Shown piece after piece: positions 12,501 to 27,500 of a DNA stretch of 64,000 nucleotides. The notes below the pieces were generated by a model, which saw only the letters and a list, made by a program, of their open reading frames with translations, was not told where the DNA came from and did no database searches. The first letter of the stretch is position 1; the number at the start of each line of letters is the position of its first letter. This stretch comes from Apostichopus californicus (lineage: Eukaryota > Echinodermata > Holothuroidea > Aspidochirotida > Stichopodidae), in assembly GCA_020650975.1 (NCBI GenBank), contig JAIPMN010000963.1, positions 23,244-87,243 of the forward strand, in the 5' to 3' direction. The position numbers and the translations under genes are program-made.

Positions 12501-15500
12501 ATGCCAGGATATTTGGCTTGAAACTAGTTTGCAAAGATAATACAATAAGAAGCTCATAAGTCTACAACCCATCTTCATAAATCATTCCATTAGAACGATA
12601 TAAAATAATCAGTTTGGAAGACTCCATTGTGTGCAATAAATTGAGATAATACACATGTCAAGCAAAACACCAACGACTACTTTTGCTTTCTCTAAAGTTG
12701 AAAGGATGTCACCTTAAAAAATTGAAACCAACCCTCACCCAACTGCCTCCCTCCTCTTAACCTCCTTCAAGCTGGTCTACCCAAATATTACTTACCTTCT
12801 GTGCAGTAATATCCTTCAGGACACTGTAGGCAAGTCTCCAGTCCAGTCTGGTTGGCATAGGAACCAGCAGGACATAGGATGGGTTGGTGGCTACCGGTGG
12901 GACAGTAGTGGCCCTCTGGACATACATCCCCCGGTCCAGTTTGATCCCCGGGAAGTTGACAGGTAGCATTAAACTCTCCACTGGGTTTGGCCCTGTCCAC
13001 CCTGTACTCGCAGTAATAGCCTAAAAAGAGAACAAAATGACTTTTTAAGTACAAGGGCTGAGACACGATCAGTGCTTTGGGAGATAGCTGAAACCAAGCT
13101 ACCCATCTTTATCAAAGTTACTATCTTTGCAATTTGGAAGACAGAATTTTTTTTTGCATTTTGGAAATCTATTATTTCTGTAGTAAAGAAAGTGAAAACG
13201 TGTGAGTCCACTCCAACTTAATAAAGCACTTGGTTAAATATTTACCAGGACACTTTTTCAATTTTGTGGATTAGGTACTGGAACTTGTTTCTGTTCTCTA
13301 TATGGTTTTGAAAGGCCAAGATAGTAAAGGCCCTGATAGGACAGGCCAGGATAGGACAGGCCAGGATAGTAAAGGCCAGAATGTTAAAGGCCATGATGGT
13401 AAAGGCCAGGATAGAAAAGGCCTTAAGGCCAGGATAGGATAGGCTAGGTAATGATGGCTAGGGCAGGCTGGATGAGAATAAAGTGTACCTGGATCACATG
13501 GTCCAGTAACGTCAGTCATATGCAGCTGATCGCAGTAGTAACCTCCCAAACAGTCCTTGCACTGAGACTCCTCTTGTAGACCAGTCTCATTGTTGAATGT
13601 CCCCCTCGGGCACGACTGCCAGTCAATCCCAGTACCATCAGGACAGTAGTAACCCTCGGGACAACTGTCTGTTATTAATCCCTCCAAACAATACCTTGAT
13701 ATGAAGATATGATGAAGACATGACACTTACAACTTGTTATTTCCTACCATATTAAACAATAAAATCCTTCTATATGATTCCATTCCATTCTAGAATCAAT
13801 TCTATTCCATTTCAATTCCAGATTCTATTCCATCCAATCTTACAGTCTATGCTTGATTCTAGATACCATTCTTTTTTTATTCCTAGATTCAATTCCATCT
13901 TTTATTCTAAATTATATTTGATGTCATACGATTCTAGATTCAATTCCAGATTTGACGATATTCCATGTAATTCTACATTCTATACCTGATTTCTACTATC
14001 CTTTGCAATTGTGGACTCTAGATTCAATTCCATTCTAATTTCTAGATTCAATTCCATATTTTATTCTAGATTCTATTCTAGGAATAATTCCAGACGACAC
14101 AAAATATATACATGGGACAAACAATTGCCTACTTTACTATGCACACAGTTTGACCTTAAAACCAACCACTAACTTACACTGCCTCTAACAGTAACATAGT
14201 CAGGGAGCTGTTTTTATTGAAAGCCAATTTGTATCTACTTGTCAAATATTGAAAATACAAATTTGTAAGATTAACATTGGTTTTCACTATTCATACGTTT
14301 AACTCAGTCTAATGGGATTTGTGGGGTCACCTAAACCCACGCACATTTTAAGGAATTTACACACCCAACCCCCCCACACCCCCCCCCCCACCTGCAATAC
14401 ATACCATATCTATTTGATTTTCTTGAACTAGATGAAGACCTAAATTACTTTTCAACAGTCACGGTTATGAAAGAATCTGTTTGTATTACATCTTCCCCTG
14501 GTTCTTACCATCCAGCCGGGCAGATATCACAGACTGCAGCATGGGTATGATTCATGTAGGTACCATTCTGACAAGGGAGGGGTTCCGATGAATTAAGAGG
14601 GCAATAATGGGCCACAGGGCAGGGATAATCCTCCGGTCTGGAACTATTCTGACCTTCTGGACAATAGTAACCCTCATCACAAATGTCCGTTGGTGCGGAA
14701 AGTCCTGTGAATAAAGAAGACAGAGTAAAAGAAACAAAAATTGAATTAAGGATTCTCAAAGTCAAACGATAGTTAGAAAAACCAAAAATATTGATGGAAA
14801 TCCAAATTAAGAAACAGCACAAAATAATAATTAACAAATTAAAAAAGAATTACAAAATTGAATTAATCGAAGTGTGCACAATTCAAAAATCGCTCCTGGG
14901 CACTACAGTGGGCCACATCTACGTGTCCCCTGGGGACTTCCCATAGGGTGCAGCCAGAAAGCGATGCACAAAACTATATTTACAAGTTACATCTCAGGTC
15001 TCCATCTTCACACCTGGGTAAAGAGAGGCAATGGAGATAAAGTGCCTAACCTAAGGACACAACGTAATGATCTGAACCTGCAATATTTTAGATCCCAAGT
15101 CCATTCCCTTACCAGCTGACCGCAACCGTCTTATATACATGTGTGCATGCTGTAATGCCTACACCTGTGCATATTACTAGACCATTTCCAAGCATTTCAA
15201 CTGGTACACATACACACGCACTATACCTACATGATTCCTACACTTGCCCTCTACCAGTCACATTAGGCACACACACATCCACTATACCTACAAGTTTCCT
15301 ACATTTGCCCTACACCAATCCTGCAAGATTCCTAAAGTTGCCCTTTACCAGTCACATTATACTGTTATATAGAATTTACTACAAATAACAGGGAAGAATT
15401 AATTTTTTCTCAATAGTAAACCCTCTCCCCCCCCCCCCAAAAAAAGGGAATTAAGGAATCATGTATCAATGTATGGTTGTACCTTGAGTTTCGCAGTAAC

Positions 15501-18500
15501 TGCCAGGGGTACATGGGGTGCACTGACTGGTGTCGTTCAGCCCTAGGTAGGGATTAAAGGTACCCTCTGGGCATGCAGTGGGTACATCTGATCCTTGAGG
15601 GCAGTAATTGCCCGTGGTACAGATTACTTCTGTTCGTGAGCTAGAACCTTCTGGACAGTAGTATCTGTCACTGCACTCGCCTGTAGGATTCAAAATACAT
15701 GGAAATAATAGTAGATATTACAGTAAGAGAAAAATACCAATATTAGTTAAAAATAGATGGAAATAATACTGGATATTACATTAAGAGAAAAAATACTTTA
15801 AAACAAATTTAAAAATAAAAATAAATTAGTGAAAAATGACATAAACTTGAAATATAAAAAATTAGTAAATAGTGGCAACAGATATATCTCTACCTCTTAA
15901 TGGAAGAAAATCTCTAACTAGATTTCTTAATCTCTTAATAGATTTAGTTAAAATCTAGGAATTTTCAACAAAGCATTCATTTGATAAGGTCATGACCTCA
16001 ATGAACTTTATTCTGATTTTCAAGTTATCGTGAACAAAATATAAAGACCAAAAGCTCTTTTTTCTGATTTTCTTTAACATTTAATTTCTTCATTCCTACA
16101 AATAACTTCACCAATTGACAATTGTTGCTAAGGCAACCATGAATATGCAGACACTATTATACAGACCTTGCACACTATCCAAGCCATAATCCTCACAGTA
16201 GTATCCTGCTAGGCATGGGGTACAACTGCTGGTGTTATGAAGGCCCTCTGTGCCACCAAAGGTGCCAGGTGGGCACCCAAAGGGCTCAGCTGTACCCTCC
16301 GGGCAATAGTACCCTGGGAAGATGAAACAGGAAGAAATACTCATTATAGATAGATGTCACACCATGGATTTTAAGATATTCATACGGATTCAAGAAATGT
16401 CGGATATAGTATGTAAACTGAATAATGAAAAACATATTCTGAATCTCTGGAATTTTAATATTTTTCCCATACCTTTCTTTCATTCCAATCAAATGAATTA
16501 GCAATAAATGTAACAGTCTTGAACATCAATATTAAAGTTTCCAAATAAAACGAAAAAAGGCCATTTTATAAATTTAAGGAGTCATTAAACAAAAAGGCCA
16601 TTTTATAAACTTAAGGAGTCGTTGGTTTCAGCTAATATGGATTGGCAGTGAAGTTAAAATCTTCATATCCAGATTAATTTTGTTAGTTTTCACATTTTGA
16701 ATAGTGTCAGGTGGACAAGGAATACTATGTAGTCATTTTCAAAATGACATAACATGGGCAATGATGACTGCTGTTACTTTTCAAACTCAACAATATGCAT
16801 TGCAAGGTCACAAGGGTATCCGTTATGATAAACAGAGGTACAAAGAACTACAAAATAATAAAGAGATGAGAAGGCACATACCTTGAGGGCAGAAGTCTGC
16901 ATCATAACCCAGTCTTGGAGTAGAGACATTAGCATACTGCCTGCAGTAAAACCCAGCTTCACAAAGGTCTGTGGGCTCAGTCTGGCCGACAGCTTCACAG
17001 TAGTAACCTCCTATAAAACGGAAGGAAGTTTTGTGATACGATAAAAGCAGCTGTTTGCGACTGTAACAAATTTCAAGAATGTTAACCTTGGTTACTTGGT
17101 ATGCAAGGTACTGTTCCTCCACCCACACCACACCCACCTGCCCTCCCTCCCCCCCCCCCATTACTTCCTATAACCAATACTCCAGCAAAGAAAAGGCTAA
17201 TAAGGATTACCAGTAACTTAGCATCATTATGTTGGTATAGGAATGGACAGGTATGTATTTAAGTAATTGGATCATTGGATCCACTCTCCATCTTCAAAGT
17301 TTGTTTATCATTCTGTTTTCCATTTTCTGTTTATATCATTTGCTTACATCATTTCAAAAATCCCTTGTTTCTTTTTTCTTTCCAACTTTATGCACGCTTT
17401 AAAAATTTGCAAACAAGTAAAGTTTCCAAGTTAATGAACATTCATAATGTATGAATTTAATTTATATCTCCTTTCTCTGACCTGCGCAGGGCGTACAATC
17501 ACCCTCTTGTTCCAAGCCGCTGCTGTTGCCAAAGGTACCCCTCGGACAGGGGAATTCGTCGGCCCTCTTGGTACCCATGGGACAGAAGTAGCCTTGAGGG
17601 CAAATGACCTCCTCTGTAACATTCACCACACCACCGGTGCTGTAGTAAGTAAATAACAAGGAAGATATAGTAAATATTACAGGGTTGTTAACCTATCAAA
17701 TATGGAGGGTGGGGGGGGGAGGGGGAAGGGAAAGTTTTCATCTTTTTAATGGTTTATGGGCTAGGTTTAACTTGTGTAGCCATGTAACACATCAAGCATG
17801 CATAAACCTAATAGTGTGTCATACGAAGAAGACATTGGCACCAATAGTCAGGTGAGATCCCGGGGGTTAATTATGTCAAGGCACCCTCCCTCAAACCCCC
17901 ACCCCGTTCCCCCCACACATTTCTGAAGTGTTAATTTTTCCTTACATTTATCATGAAAATAAGAACACATTATTCTTTGCCCCAAAATTTCATCATTCCC
18001 CAGGACGATAGTCCCCTGACCCCTCCTTCCTCCTCCCTCCCCCTACCCCCAAATAAAAACAATATCTGTCAGGTCTGCTAATGTCCTCAAACATGTTAGA
18101 TATACCAACCACAATGCAAAAATGTATTGAAACTCCATTTAACATGATATCTTTACAAATTAACTTTTAAATCAAAGTTTTTTTCCCCCAAAGTTTACCT
18201 GTCACAGTAGTACCCAGCCGGGCAGGTATCACACGTCCACTCTCCAGGATTCAGTTGGTAGGTTCCAGAGGGGCAGATGAACGGTTCGAATGTCCCCTCC
18301 GGACAATAATACCCGACTGGACAGACGATCGCATCAAGACGGAGCTGACCGAGGGGACAGTAGTACCCTTGAGAACAGTTACCTGAGGAAGATATGATTT
18401 AACTGAAAATATGAGGATTTGACCAGAATGCAGCTCTGTAAAGTTTTCTAACCATCCAAACACCTTGATGTATACTTGACCAATGACAGTAATAACAGAA

Positions 18501-21500
18501 AATTTAAAAAAAGTAACTAAAACACTAAATACATCAATAAAAAAATTAATACAATGTTTTGCACAAATAAAAAAGAAACCTGTTAGTTTCCTTCCATTAA
18601 CATACTAAAATGAAAGAGTTCTGTTTAGAAAGATATTAAACAGTGAGGATATAGAGCCAGTTCACTTAACTTGACCAATGACAGTAAACACAAAAACAAT
18701 CCATCAATCAATACATAAAAAGTTTTGCACAAATAAAAGACAAAACCTGTTAGTTTCATTCCATTAACATATTAAATCAGAGAGTTCTGTTTGGAAAGAT
18801 TTTTTATTTTTATTTGGAAAGATATCTTTCCGTGAGGATTCAGAGCCAGGTCATATTGACCAATGACAGTAATAACACAAAAACAATAAAGCAATAAATA
18901 AAATGTTTTGCACAAATGAAAACCAAAACCTGTTAGTTTCATTCCATTAAGAGACTAAAATGAGAGAGTTCTGTTTGGATGATATCAGACAGTGAGAATA
19001 TAGAGCCAGTTCAAACAGAAACCTGGCCTTTTACAGACATGGCCAACCTAACTCTCTTTATGTATATTCATATTTCTAAACTCTGATGCTAGTGTATACC
19101 TTTAGGGATTTTACATTTTAAATTCAAGTTACTTCCTCTCAACTTCTCAATGCTCTTCCCAATTATTTCTTGCATTGTGCAATCTTTCATCCTCTTTTTT
19201 TTTCTTTTTTTTCTTCTTCTCCTCTCCCCCAACCCTTTTTGATGGTGATGTAGCTTCCTATGACACTTCCCATGGTAATTTTTGATTTTCTCACCTGAGG
19301 GTTCAGTAAGATTGTATGCCCCGCAGTACTGTCCAAGGTCACAAGCTAAGCAATCAGACATGTTAACATTCATTGTGGTGAAGCTGTAAGTACCAGGCGG
19401 ACATGGTGAGGGCACCTGGGTACCCTCCTCACAATACAATCCTGCAGGACAGATGTCACCTTCCACGCCGTCGGTGGGGGTGGGTGTTGTCGAGGCGAGG
19501 GAGCAGTAGTACCCTGAGGAACAGAGACCAGTCGGGAGAGGCAGGCCAGATGTCTGGCAGAATTCACCTCCAGGACAAGCCAATGGTTCACCAGATCCTG
19601 TGGGTTTAATATTATTACACAGTTAATATGAAAACAACCAGCAAAAGGACAATCCAGCATACCAAGTATATCAAATCAAGTTGGACTTAATTAGTCTTCT
19701 TTTCAGCCGTTTTATCTAGAAGATACATTTTGCATTTATTGAAGGGGTAAGGCTCTGTTACAGAGACATACATGTCTTCAAGGGTGTATTTTAGTATCAG
19801 TGTTTGTTATTAACTTAATAGATCAAAATCAGGGCTAATGGTTGACTACAACAATTGTCTTATCTAGACTCAAGTTTTAATGTAACCAGCAACAGAAAAA
19901 TCTCTCCCTTTGAATCTAGAAGGTTTAAAATCAAATTAGAAATGACCCACTTCCTGTCAGGTTTGTAAAGTGTTCCAACAAACATAACAATACTGATATG
20001 TATTGCAATATCATAATGTAATATCCCAGCTGAACTGAACATCTTCAATTTCTCACTTATTTCATAAATATTCTGTCAGTAATACATAGAATACGCATCT
20101 GTTTGATACCGCCACTTTCATGTTGGCTCTTCAGCACGATCCTCAAATTTCTGGTACACAATACTATACAAATTTAAAATTCCATAAAACTTGAGTCCTG
20201 GGTAATACCCTCTCACCTCTAGGGCAGTAGAACCCAGACTGGCATTGTCCACCATGCGATGTGGTGTTGGAGCTTGACGCACCCCCTGTACAGTACCATC
20301 CAGCATCGCATAGGTCTGTGTAGTTACTGTTACCATACCCGGCGCAGTAAGTACCCTTCGGGCACGATAAACAGGCCTCCATGGCATCGGATCTCAGATG
20401 GCCGTTGTAAGTACCGGGCGGACAAGGGAACTCGTAGGCATCCGTAGTTCCATTCGGACAATAGTGGCCTGTGGTAAACAGGGAAAATTAATCACTTGGT
20501 TACAACAAAAGAAACATTGTCTGAGAAATTTCCTTCTTTGACAAAATCTGAATTATTAAAAAACAAGGCACTTGTTCAGTCACAGTGCATTAATAATTAT
20601 GCAAATTTTATTAAGAATTAAGAACTTTTTACATTAAAATATTTATATGTTCATCTTAGCCAATCGTAAAGTAGTTGTCAGTCAAAAAATACTAACCCAA
20701 GAAAAACTATATAATTTATATTCTTCATTTGATTAACTGCACCTTTGTAAAAAAAACTATCAAATATAAAAGGCAAACTCTGCACTCCGAAAGGGTGGAA
20801 TAAAAAACCTAAAAATACGAACGTTGGTTTCCTTCTGCTAAATCTCCACTTAACAGAGAGACGCAAATTGAAATGAAAACCATCTCACCTGATGGACATT
20901 CAAAGCTACTGTACTCTGAAGAGTTCATCATGCAGTAATAACCGGCTGGGCAGACCTTACAGGTCTCTTGAGCGATCTCATCATTGTAGGTTCCAGCATC
21001 ACACGGTAACGGGAGGGAGCTCCCCTCTGGACAGTAATGAGCAACGGGACAAATTCCTCCTTCACCTGGTAGAGAAATAGGCAAAACCACTAGTTGTTAA
21101 GTTGATTATCAACAAAAGCTTTGAAAGAAAATTGTCAATTACTGAATACAAATAATTACGATTTATTCATCAATTTTGACTTCAGTTGTCATAAATTTAA
21201 ACAAATTGCAAATTCTAACATTTGATGGCAATCTTTATTGCAAAGCATACTCCTTCTACTTCTCCCTACCCCTACACTACCCTTCTTCCTCCTTCATCTC
21301 CCCTCTCCCTTTCCATGTCCCTCTCTTTTTCCCTTCTACTACCCATCTAATCCCCTCCCCTCTCCCAAACCTTCTCCTCTCCATCACAGTCCCCTCTCTC
21401 ATCTCATTCTATCTCTCCTCTACCTCCCTCTATAAACAACCACTAGTTCACATTTATTTCCATGTCAACCATCATTACTGCTTCATACCATACCCCCCTC

Positions 21501-24500
21501 ACCTCCCCCTCCCCCCCCCCCTCCCCCACATCTTTATTCTTCTTAGGTTCTCGTACACCTGAGCAAAAGCTCCAAAAAATTAGAATGATATCACATGCCA
21601 CTCAAATGTTCTTCTAACATATAAACATGAAACATCAAAAAATGAAAAGTTGTTACCTGTAAATACAGTTTGTTCTGGGCATGTGCAGTTAATAGTAGTA
21701 TTATCCGCTCCTGGTTGGGCTTGATCTACGCCCGACGTACAATAGTATCCTGCAAACAGCCAAATATATAAAAGTAACTTAACATGCGGAAGAAACTGAA
21801 TTAACATGGTACCTAAGAATGAGATAAACTATGACATGAAATCCTATTCACTATGTGTATCGTCCAGACACTTCAAACCAGGGGTTGTACAGAAGTGGAC
21901 AAAATCCAGCTACACCAGTTTCTTACATGGTAGTGTACTTCGCTATGTAATGGACTGTATATGCTATTCACACTGTGTGTCATAATGTGAGATACAGCAC
22001 TGTACAAAGTTTCAGCAGTCCTTCTATATGGAGGGTTTTCTTTTGTCTTTTTGTTGCAAATTATATTCAAACTTAAAAAAGGTAACAATTGATTTAATAC
22101 ACATCTAGTATAATAATGAATGGTTGCATACGAAATTCATGTAACAGAGAATTCAGATTATGAAATTTATGTAACAGAGAATTACAGATTATAAAATTTA
22201 TGTAACAGAGAATTCAGATTATGAAATTCATGTAATGGTAAATCCAGATTATGCAGAATGGAGATAATGGAGACAATGCCGTATCCAGGATCGTAGATAA
22301 TCTGGCAAATCTAGAATCAAAATAATCCAAAATCTGATCCCCATCGTCCAAGATTCAAATAATCTGGGAGAAAAATGAAAAAGTTAAATAATCCACATTT
22401 GACGTTATAATCAAGTACATTAATTTGCTGGTTTCTAAAAGAGACAAAATTTAAAAGACTTATGCAGAAGCTTACCAGCCGAGCAATTTCCTGTTGGAGC
22501 TGTTAGGTGAGTACCCTGACAGTAGAGGCCTGGGTCACATGAGAGGCACTCTAGACTCTTCCTGAGTCCTTCAGAGGGGCTGTAGGTACCTGCTGGACAG
22601 GGCTGCCAGTCCAATCCAGTACCTGCATGAGCAAAGAGGTCACAATTAATGCAAAAGGCCAACAACCAAAGTTTCCAACAAAAAAAATTTAAAAAAACAC
22701 TTGTGATGAATATCTGTTCTGTTACCCTATAGAATGTTCCCCCACTAAGTTAATGAAATTAGTGTTTAGTTAATGTTTACAATCAGTGTCCGAATTAACA
22801 CTGTTCAATAGCAGCAAACTGCATTATTAGTTGCAACTGAACACTATGAAATAATTTTTTCGGCTTCAAAAATGGTGAAATTGATTTGATAACAGATACA
22901 TGGTTATAGGTAATAACATAATGGAAAAAAAAACATCTTCAGCCCAGAAAGCTATATGCAAATATAACAAGGGTTTATCCATTTTGAAATGCAACCATCA
23001 TATGCCTAAGTTAAATGTTCATGTTCTAAACCAAAATGTAATTTAATTCTCAACTCTTGAAATATCTCAACTGAGCCTCATGCCACTAAAAATACATATT
23101 TGCAGTCATGTATCTTTGCAAAGCCAATTTACAGTGCAATGATATCTTAAAGTCATTGAATTCTAACCTTCAGGACAGAAGTACCCCATGGGACAGGCTT
23201 GGTAGCCTAACGTAGCATTCTCGGGGGTAACAGGGGTACAGTAGTAGCCCTCTGGACAGGTATCGCACTCTGCTGCTCCGCTGTAGTTGGCATAACTGCC
23301 GCTGGGGCAAGACTGGTAAATCTCGCTGCCGTTGGGGCAATGCACTCCGATCGGGCACAAATAATCCGATGGGTTTGGAGAGCTCTGACCAGGAGGGCAG
23401 TAGTAACCTCCCCAGCAGATCTCAGTGACAACAGTCATAGCACTAGTGGGACAGTAGAAGCCAGCTGCAAAAAAGGAAACAATTAACTTATTAAATTAAT
23501 GTAATTAATCTTTAATATGTACTGAAGGATGCTCACCAAAAACATTTTCCAACTATTCCTCAATAAGGAACCCCATTTGATTTAAAGTGTGTTGCCAAAT
23601 GCATTTGTCACTTAGCTTGTTAGTTTCCCAAAATGGTAAAGTATGGAGTCACTCTTACCAACCTTTCAAAATTGTGAGGGGGGACCGCTGATTGCAAAGT
23701 CAGCAATGACTATTACGCGGATCGCAAAGTCGGAAATTGCTATTACGATTAGATTTTTCCAACACGGCAGCATACAGAACCATTGTAAGCGAAGCCAAAG
23801 CCGAAGCGAATTAATCAGATCAAACATCCGGATTCTATGCATGCAAAGTTCGTCAAAACTGCCCTCATGACCTTTCGGTAAACATTTCATACTGTTTATT
23901 TTGATTCGCTCTTTTGTGCCACTAACAACATGACCTTACAAACACATTCATATATTTGCTTGTAACTAAAGTTTGAACTCAACATGCTAACAGCTGTACG
24001 TGTCATTCTATGTGTATCTGGAATCACAAATAAAGGCAAAATCTGACTTTGATGACTAAATATTTAATTAAGCTTGAATATGGGGAAGGGGAGGGGAGAG
24101 GGAGTAGTAGTCATAACCCTCAAAACTTATTTTATGAAAAAAAATTATATAAAATTATAATTATAATGTCACCAGCATTATTTTGATTCAAATACTTTGC
24201 AAGATGAAGCATTTTTGTTACCTGTGCAGTTGTAACATTCATTCTCGGCTGTGAGTTGAGTCTGGTCTGACCAGGTACCTGGAGGGCATTCTTCTGGTAC
24301 ATCGGTACCCACAGGGCAGTAATGCCCCTGAGGACAAGGCACAAACTCGGCAATATCTGCACCAGATTCGCAGTAATACCCTTTAAAAAAAAGAAAACAT
24401 TCTCTCAATAATCATGATCTATGAGTGATTTGGTTAAGAAAGTTTAACACTAAAAGCACTTCAGGAAGTGTTTATTTTTACTTATCAACCATGACTTCAC

Positions 24501-27500
24501 TACGCACAGGTCCACTTGCAGTCATGCAGTTTCTCCTTCAGACATTTCACCTTATTATTCAATGTGTAGCAATGCATACCAAAGGATTTCCCTCGGCAGC
24601 TTCTGACAACCAACCATGCAAGGATATCATAGGAAATGTCAACAAGAATTTACTTACTGCTCATACTAGATGTAGCAGTTTTTAAGTTATTTTGAAATTA
24701 TGTCAGTCATAAAATAATGATAATAATAAGGGTCGTTTAACATATATGCACAGAGCGTTGCTTTATATCTTTGCATTTTTTGTACCAATTTGACCACTTT
24801 GCATAGCCATTTTGCTATGTAATAAAAAATAAAAATAATTCACCGCAGAATTTTTGAACTTCAATATTCATGAATATAAAGAGACAAACTCAAAAGCATA
24901 TGATGTATCGAAAGTTTTGCAAAAGTTTGTTCTCATATATTATTTATTTTGTACATGTACAATTTACAACCTTGAAGTATTAACACATTTCTCTGTTACA
25001 CACAGCAGTGTTCATAAAGCTCAAAAGATTTCAACTAAAACTTAATTTCATATTTGATTAGCTCACCTGCACTGCAGAGGTCTCCGGTAGCATTCATGCC
25101 AAACGTTGGACAGTACCTTCCAGCAGTACAGTTCAAACATTCCTCTACGGCCTGGCGTCTGACCGAAGGACTGTAGGTACCCGGTGGACAAGCTTGTGGT
25201 TGAGCCGTACCCTGAGGGCAGTAATGGCCCACCGGACATTCATCGGCATCATCACCAAAGGTAGGACTTGAAGAATTTGACCCAGTCAAACAAAAGAAAC
25301 CTGAGAAGAGGAAAAAATTAATTTAAAAATTTAATTTAATTAAATTAAAAATTTAGGCAATATAAAGAAAATTTCTCTACCAAAACAGAACTGAAAAATT
25401 CTCACAAAATCTGTTCAAACAATTTTGAGTATCAAAGATATCATCTTGTAGGTATGAAGGTGTTGACACTTGAAACTTAGATTGATTTTGATCAGAAGAT
25501 TAGAATTGTTCTAACACTTAAGTATGAATAACATAACCAACATGTATGAGCTGAACTAACCCCAAATTTTATCAAATTTGGTTATATCAAAACTTGGTTG
25601 ACATCTCATGCACTTCTACGCATTTTATTTTAATAGTGAGCGTTTAGAGATGCCTTATGATTAAAATCGATGTGTCCAAAGATTTCTGTTATGTTCAACC
25701 TAAGATGTCTCTCACCCCTTCCCCTAAACTCTGTCACCCTTAATTATTACCCCTTCCCCTCACCCCCGCCCCCCCTCCCCTCTGCTTTACACCTTCATTC
25801 TGTGCCCTATAAATAAGACTCAAACAGTGACAAACTGATTTCAATTTCGTCATCATTCAGAGCGCAGTCTATCAACAGACACTGGTTCAATTCACATACT
25901 AACTTAACTCTATCACCAAACCAAACATAGATATGCAAACTACTTCCTTAACCTTTGACCTGGTACATGATCAAATGAGATGAGCAACACACCTGCATCA
26001 CAAGGTCCAGCTGGTTCTGAGAGCCCTATCTGGTCGCAGTAGTCTCCAGGAGCACAGGGTTGACAGTCTGACAGGTCTGTCCTGTGGGTGAGGTTGTTAA
26101 AGGTCCCCCTGGGGCAGGGAAACTCGGTGGCATAGTAGGTATTCATTGGACAATAAAATCCTACAATAAGTGGAAAGAGAGTAAGTCCAATCTGATTAAC
26201 AAGAAATGATTCTTCAGAAACGTGGATGAAATGATGTCTTTCAGATAGAACATAAATAGGATTGAAAAAGAAATGTAATAATCAGTGTCTTAAGAGACTA
26301 GTTATCCCCATCAGGACTTACTACTATATTCATAGAAAACCACTCTATTTTCTTGAAATGAAGCTTTAATTGCTAAAATGTTTGTGTTCTGTTCTTGCAA
26401 AGGGCAGACAATGTCTTGAAGCATGAATTAATGACAGTACTGTACAGCACACCTCGGACAACCTTATCAAACAAAATATGCCAAAACACTTTTCAGTTTA
26501 CGAAGATGCTATATTTTGTATTTAATGAAAAACAGCTTTTATCCAAACTTGAAAATAACTTTAAACTTTGAATAGTTTAATAACTGCATCAAGGGATCTT
26601 CTTGTTGGTGGTCAGGTCTTATCAAAGTGAAGATCTTCTCCCACACCTCCACACCCCTCCTTACTTCCCCCTCCTCTTCTCCCCATCTACCACCCCTCCT
26701 CCCTTTCCTTCCTTCCCCATATCCCTCCCACCACTCTTTCCTATATCTCTACCTCTACTCCCTTTCCTCTTCCTGTCTTCATTGCCCTCTCACCCTCCTT
26801 ACCTATTTTTACTCCCTCCCTCTCCCAACCCCACCCTCCCCAACCCCAACATGTGATCAAAAATCAAAGGAAACAAAGATAATTTGCCATATCAGCCTCC
26901 CAATGACACCACAAATTATTGCCCAGTGCATTGTCCTTTTTCTTTTTTCTCTTCTAAACAGGAAGACACTTGCAGTAGTTTATACTTCAGCAGCAGAACA
27001 CAATCTATCTCTTCCACTTTGGCCAAGGGGGTAACACTCCAAATAAGGTTAAAAAAATATGAATTTCTTCATCAAAAATCTTTTGATTAAAACCAAACTT
27101 TGAAAGCAGAGAAATGTAATTACCTGTTGGGCACATGGAGCTATTGTAAAGAACCACAGGTTCATATGTGTTATCACAGAAGTAGCCTTCGGGGCAATCT
27201 TTGCAAGCGAATTGACCCGTTTCATCTTGATAATACCCAGAGTCGCATCGGACGGGCTCTGTACTCCCCGTTGGACAATAGTGACCTGAAATAAAGGAAA
27301 GGAATACATTCTAATTAGGAAATCACTGATAAAATAAATGTGACAACCCAACTGTAATCATACTCCAATTTTTATCTATTTTGCACTAACAAAAATGCAA
27401 AACAAAAATTGTCACATACAATTAAACTTTGAATGGAAATGGTTCTAGCAGAGAAAAAGTATCTGGCAACATTTCAGAGGATTAGAATCCATGACATTGG

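Noticed and set aside
16163-16313. Alternative GTATAA donor for e49
   Set aside because: It gives phase 2 while e50 begins in phase 1; GTCTGT keeps the frame.
26602-27034. Plus-strand Pro/Ser/Leu-rich ORFs
   Set aside because: CT-rich tract; all frames are poor in stop codons because of composition.
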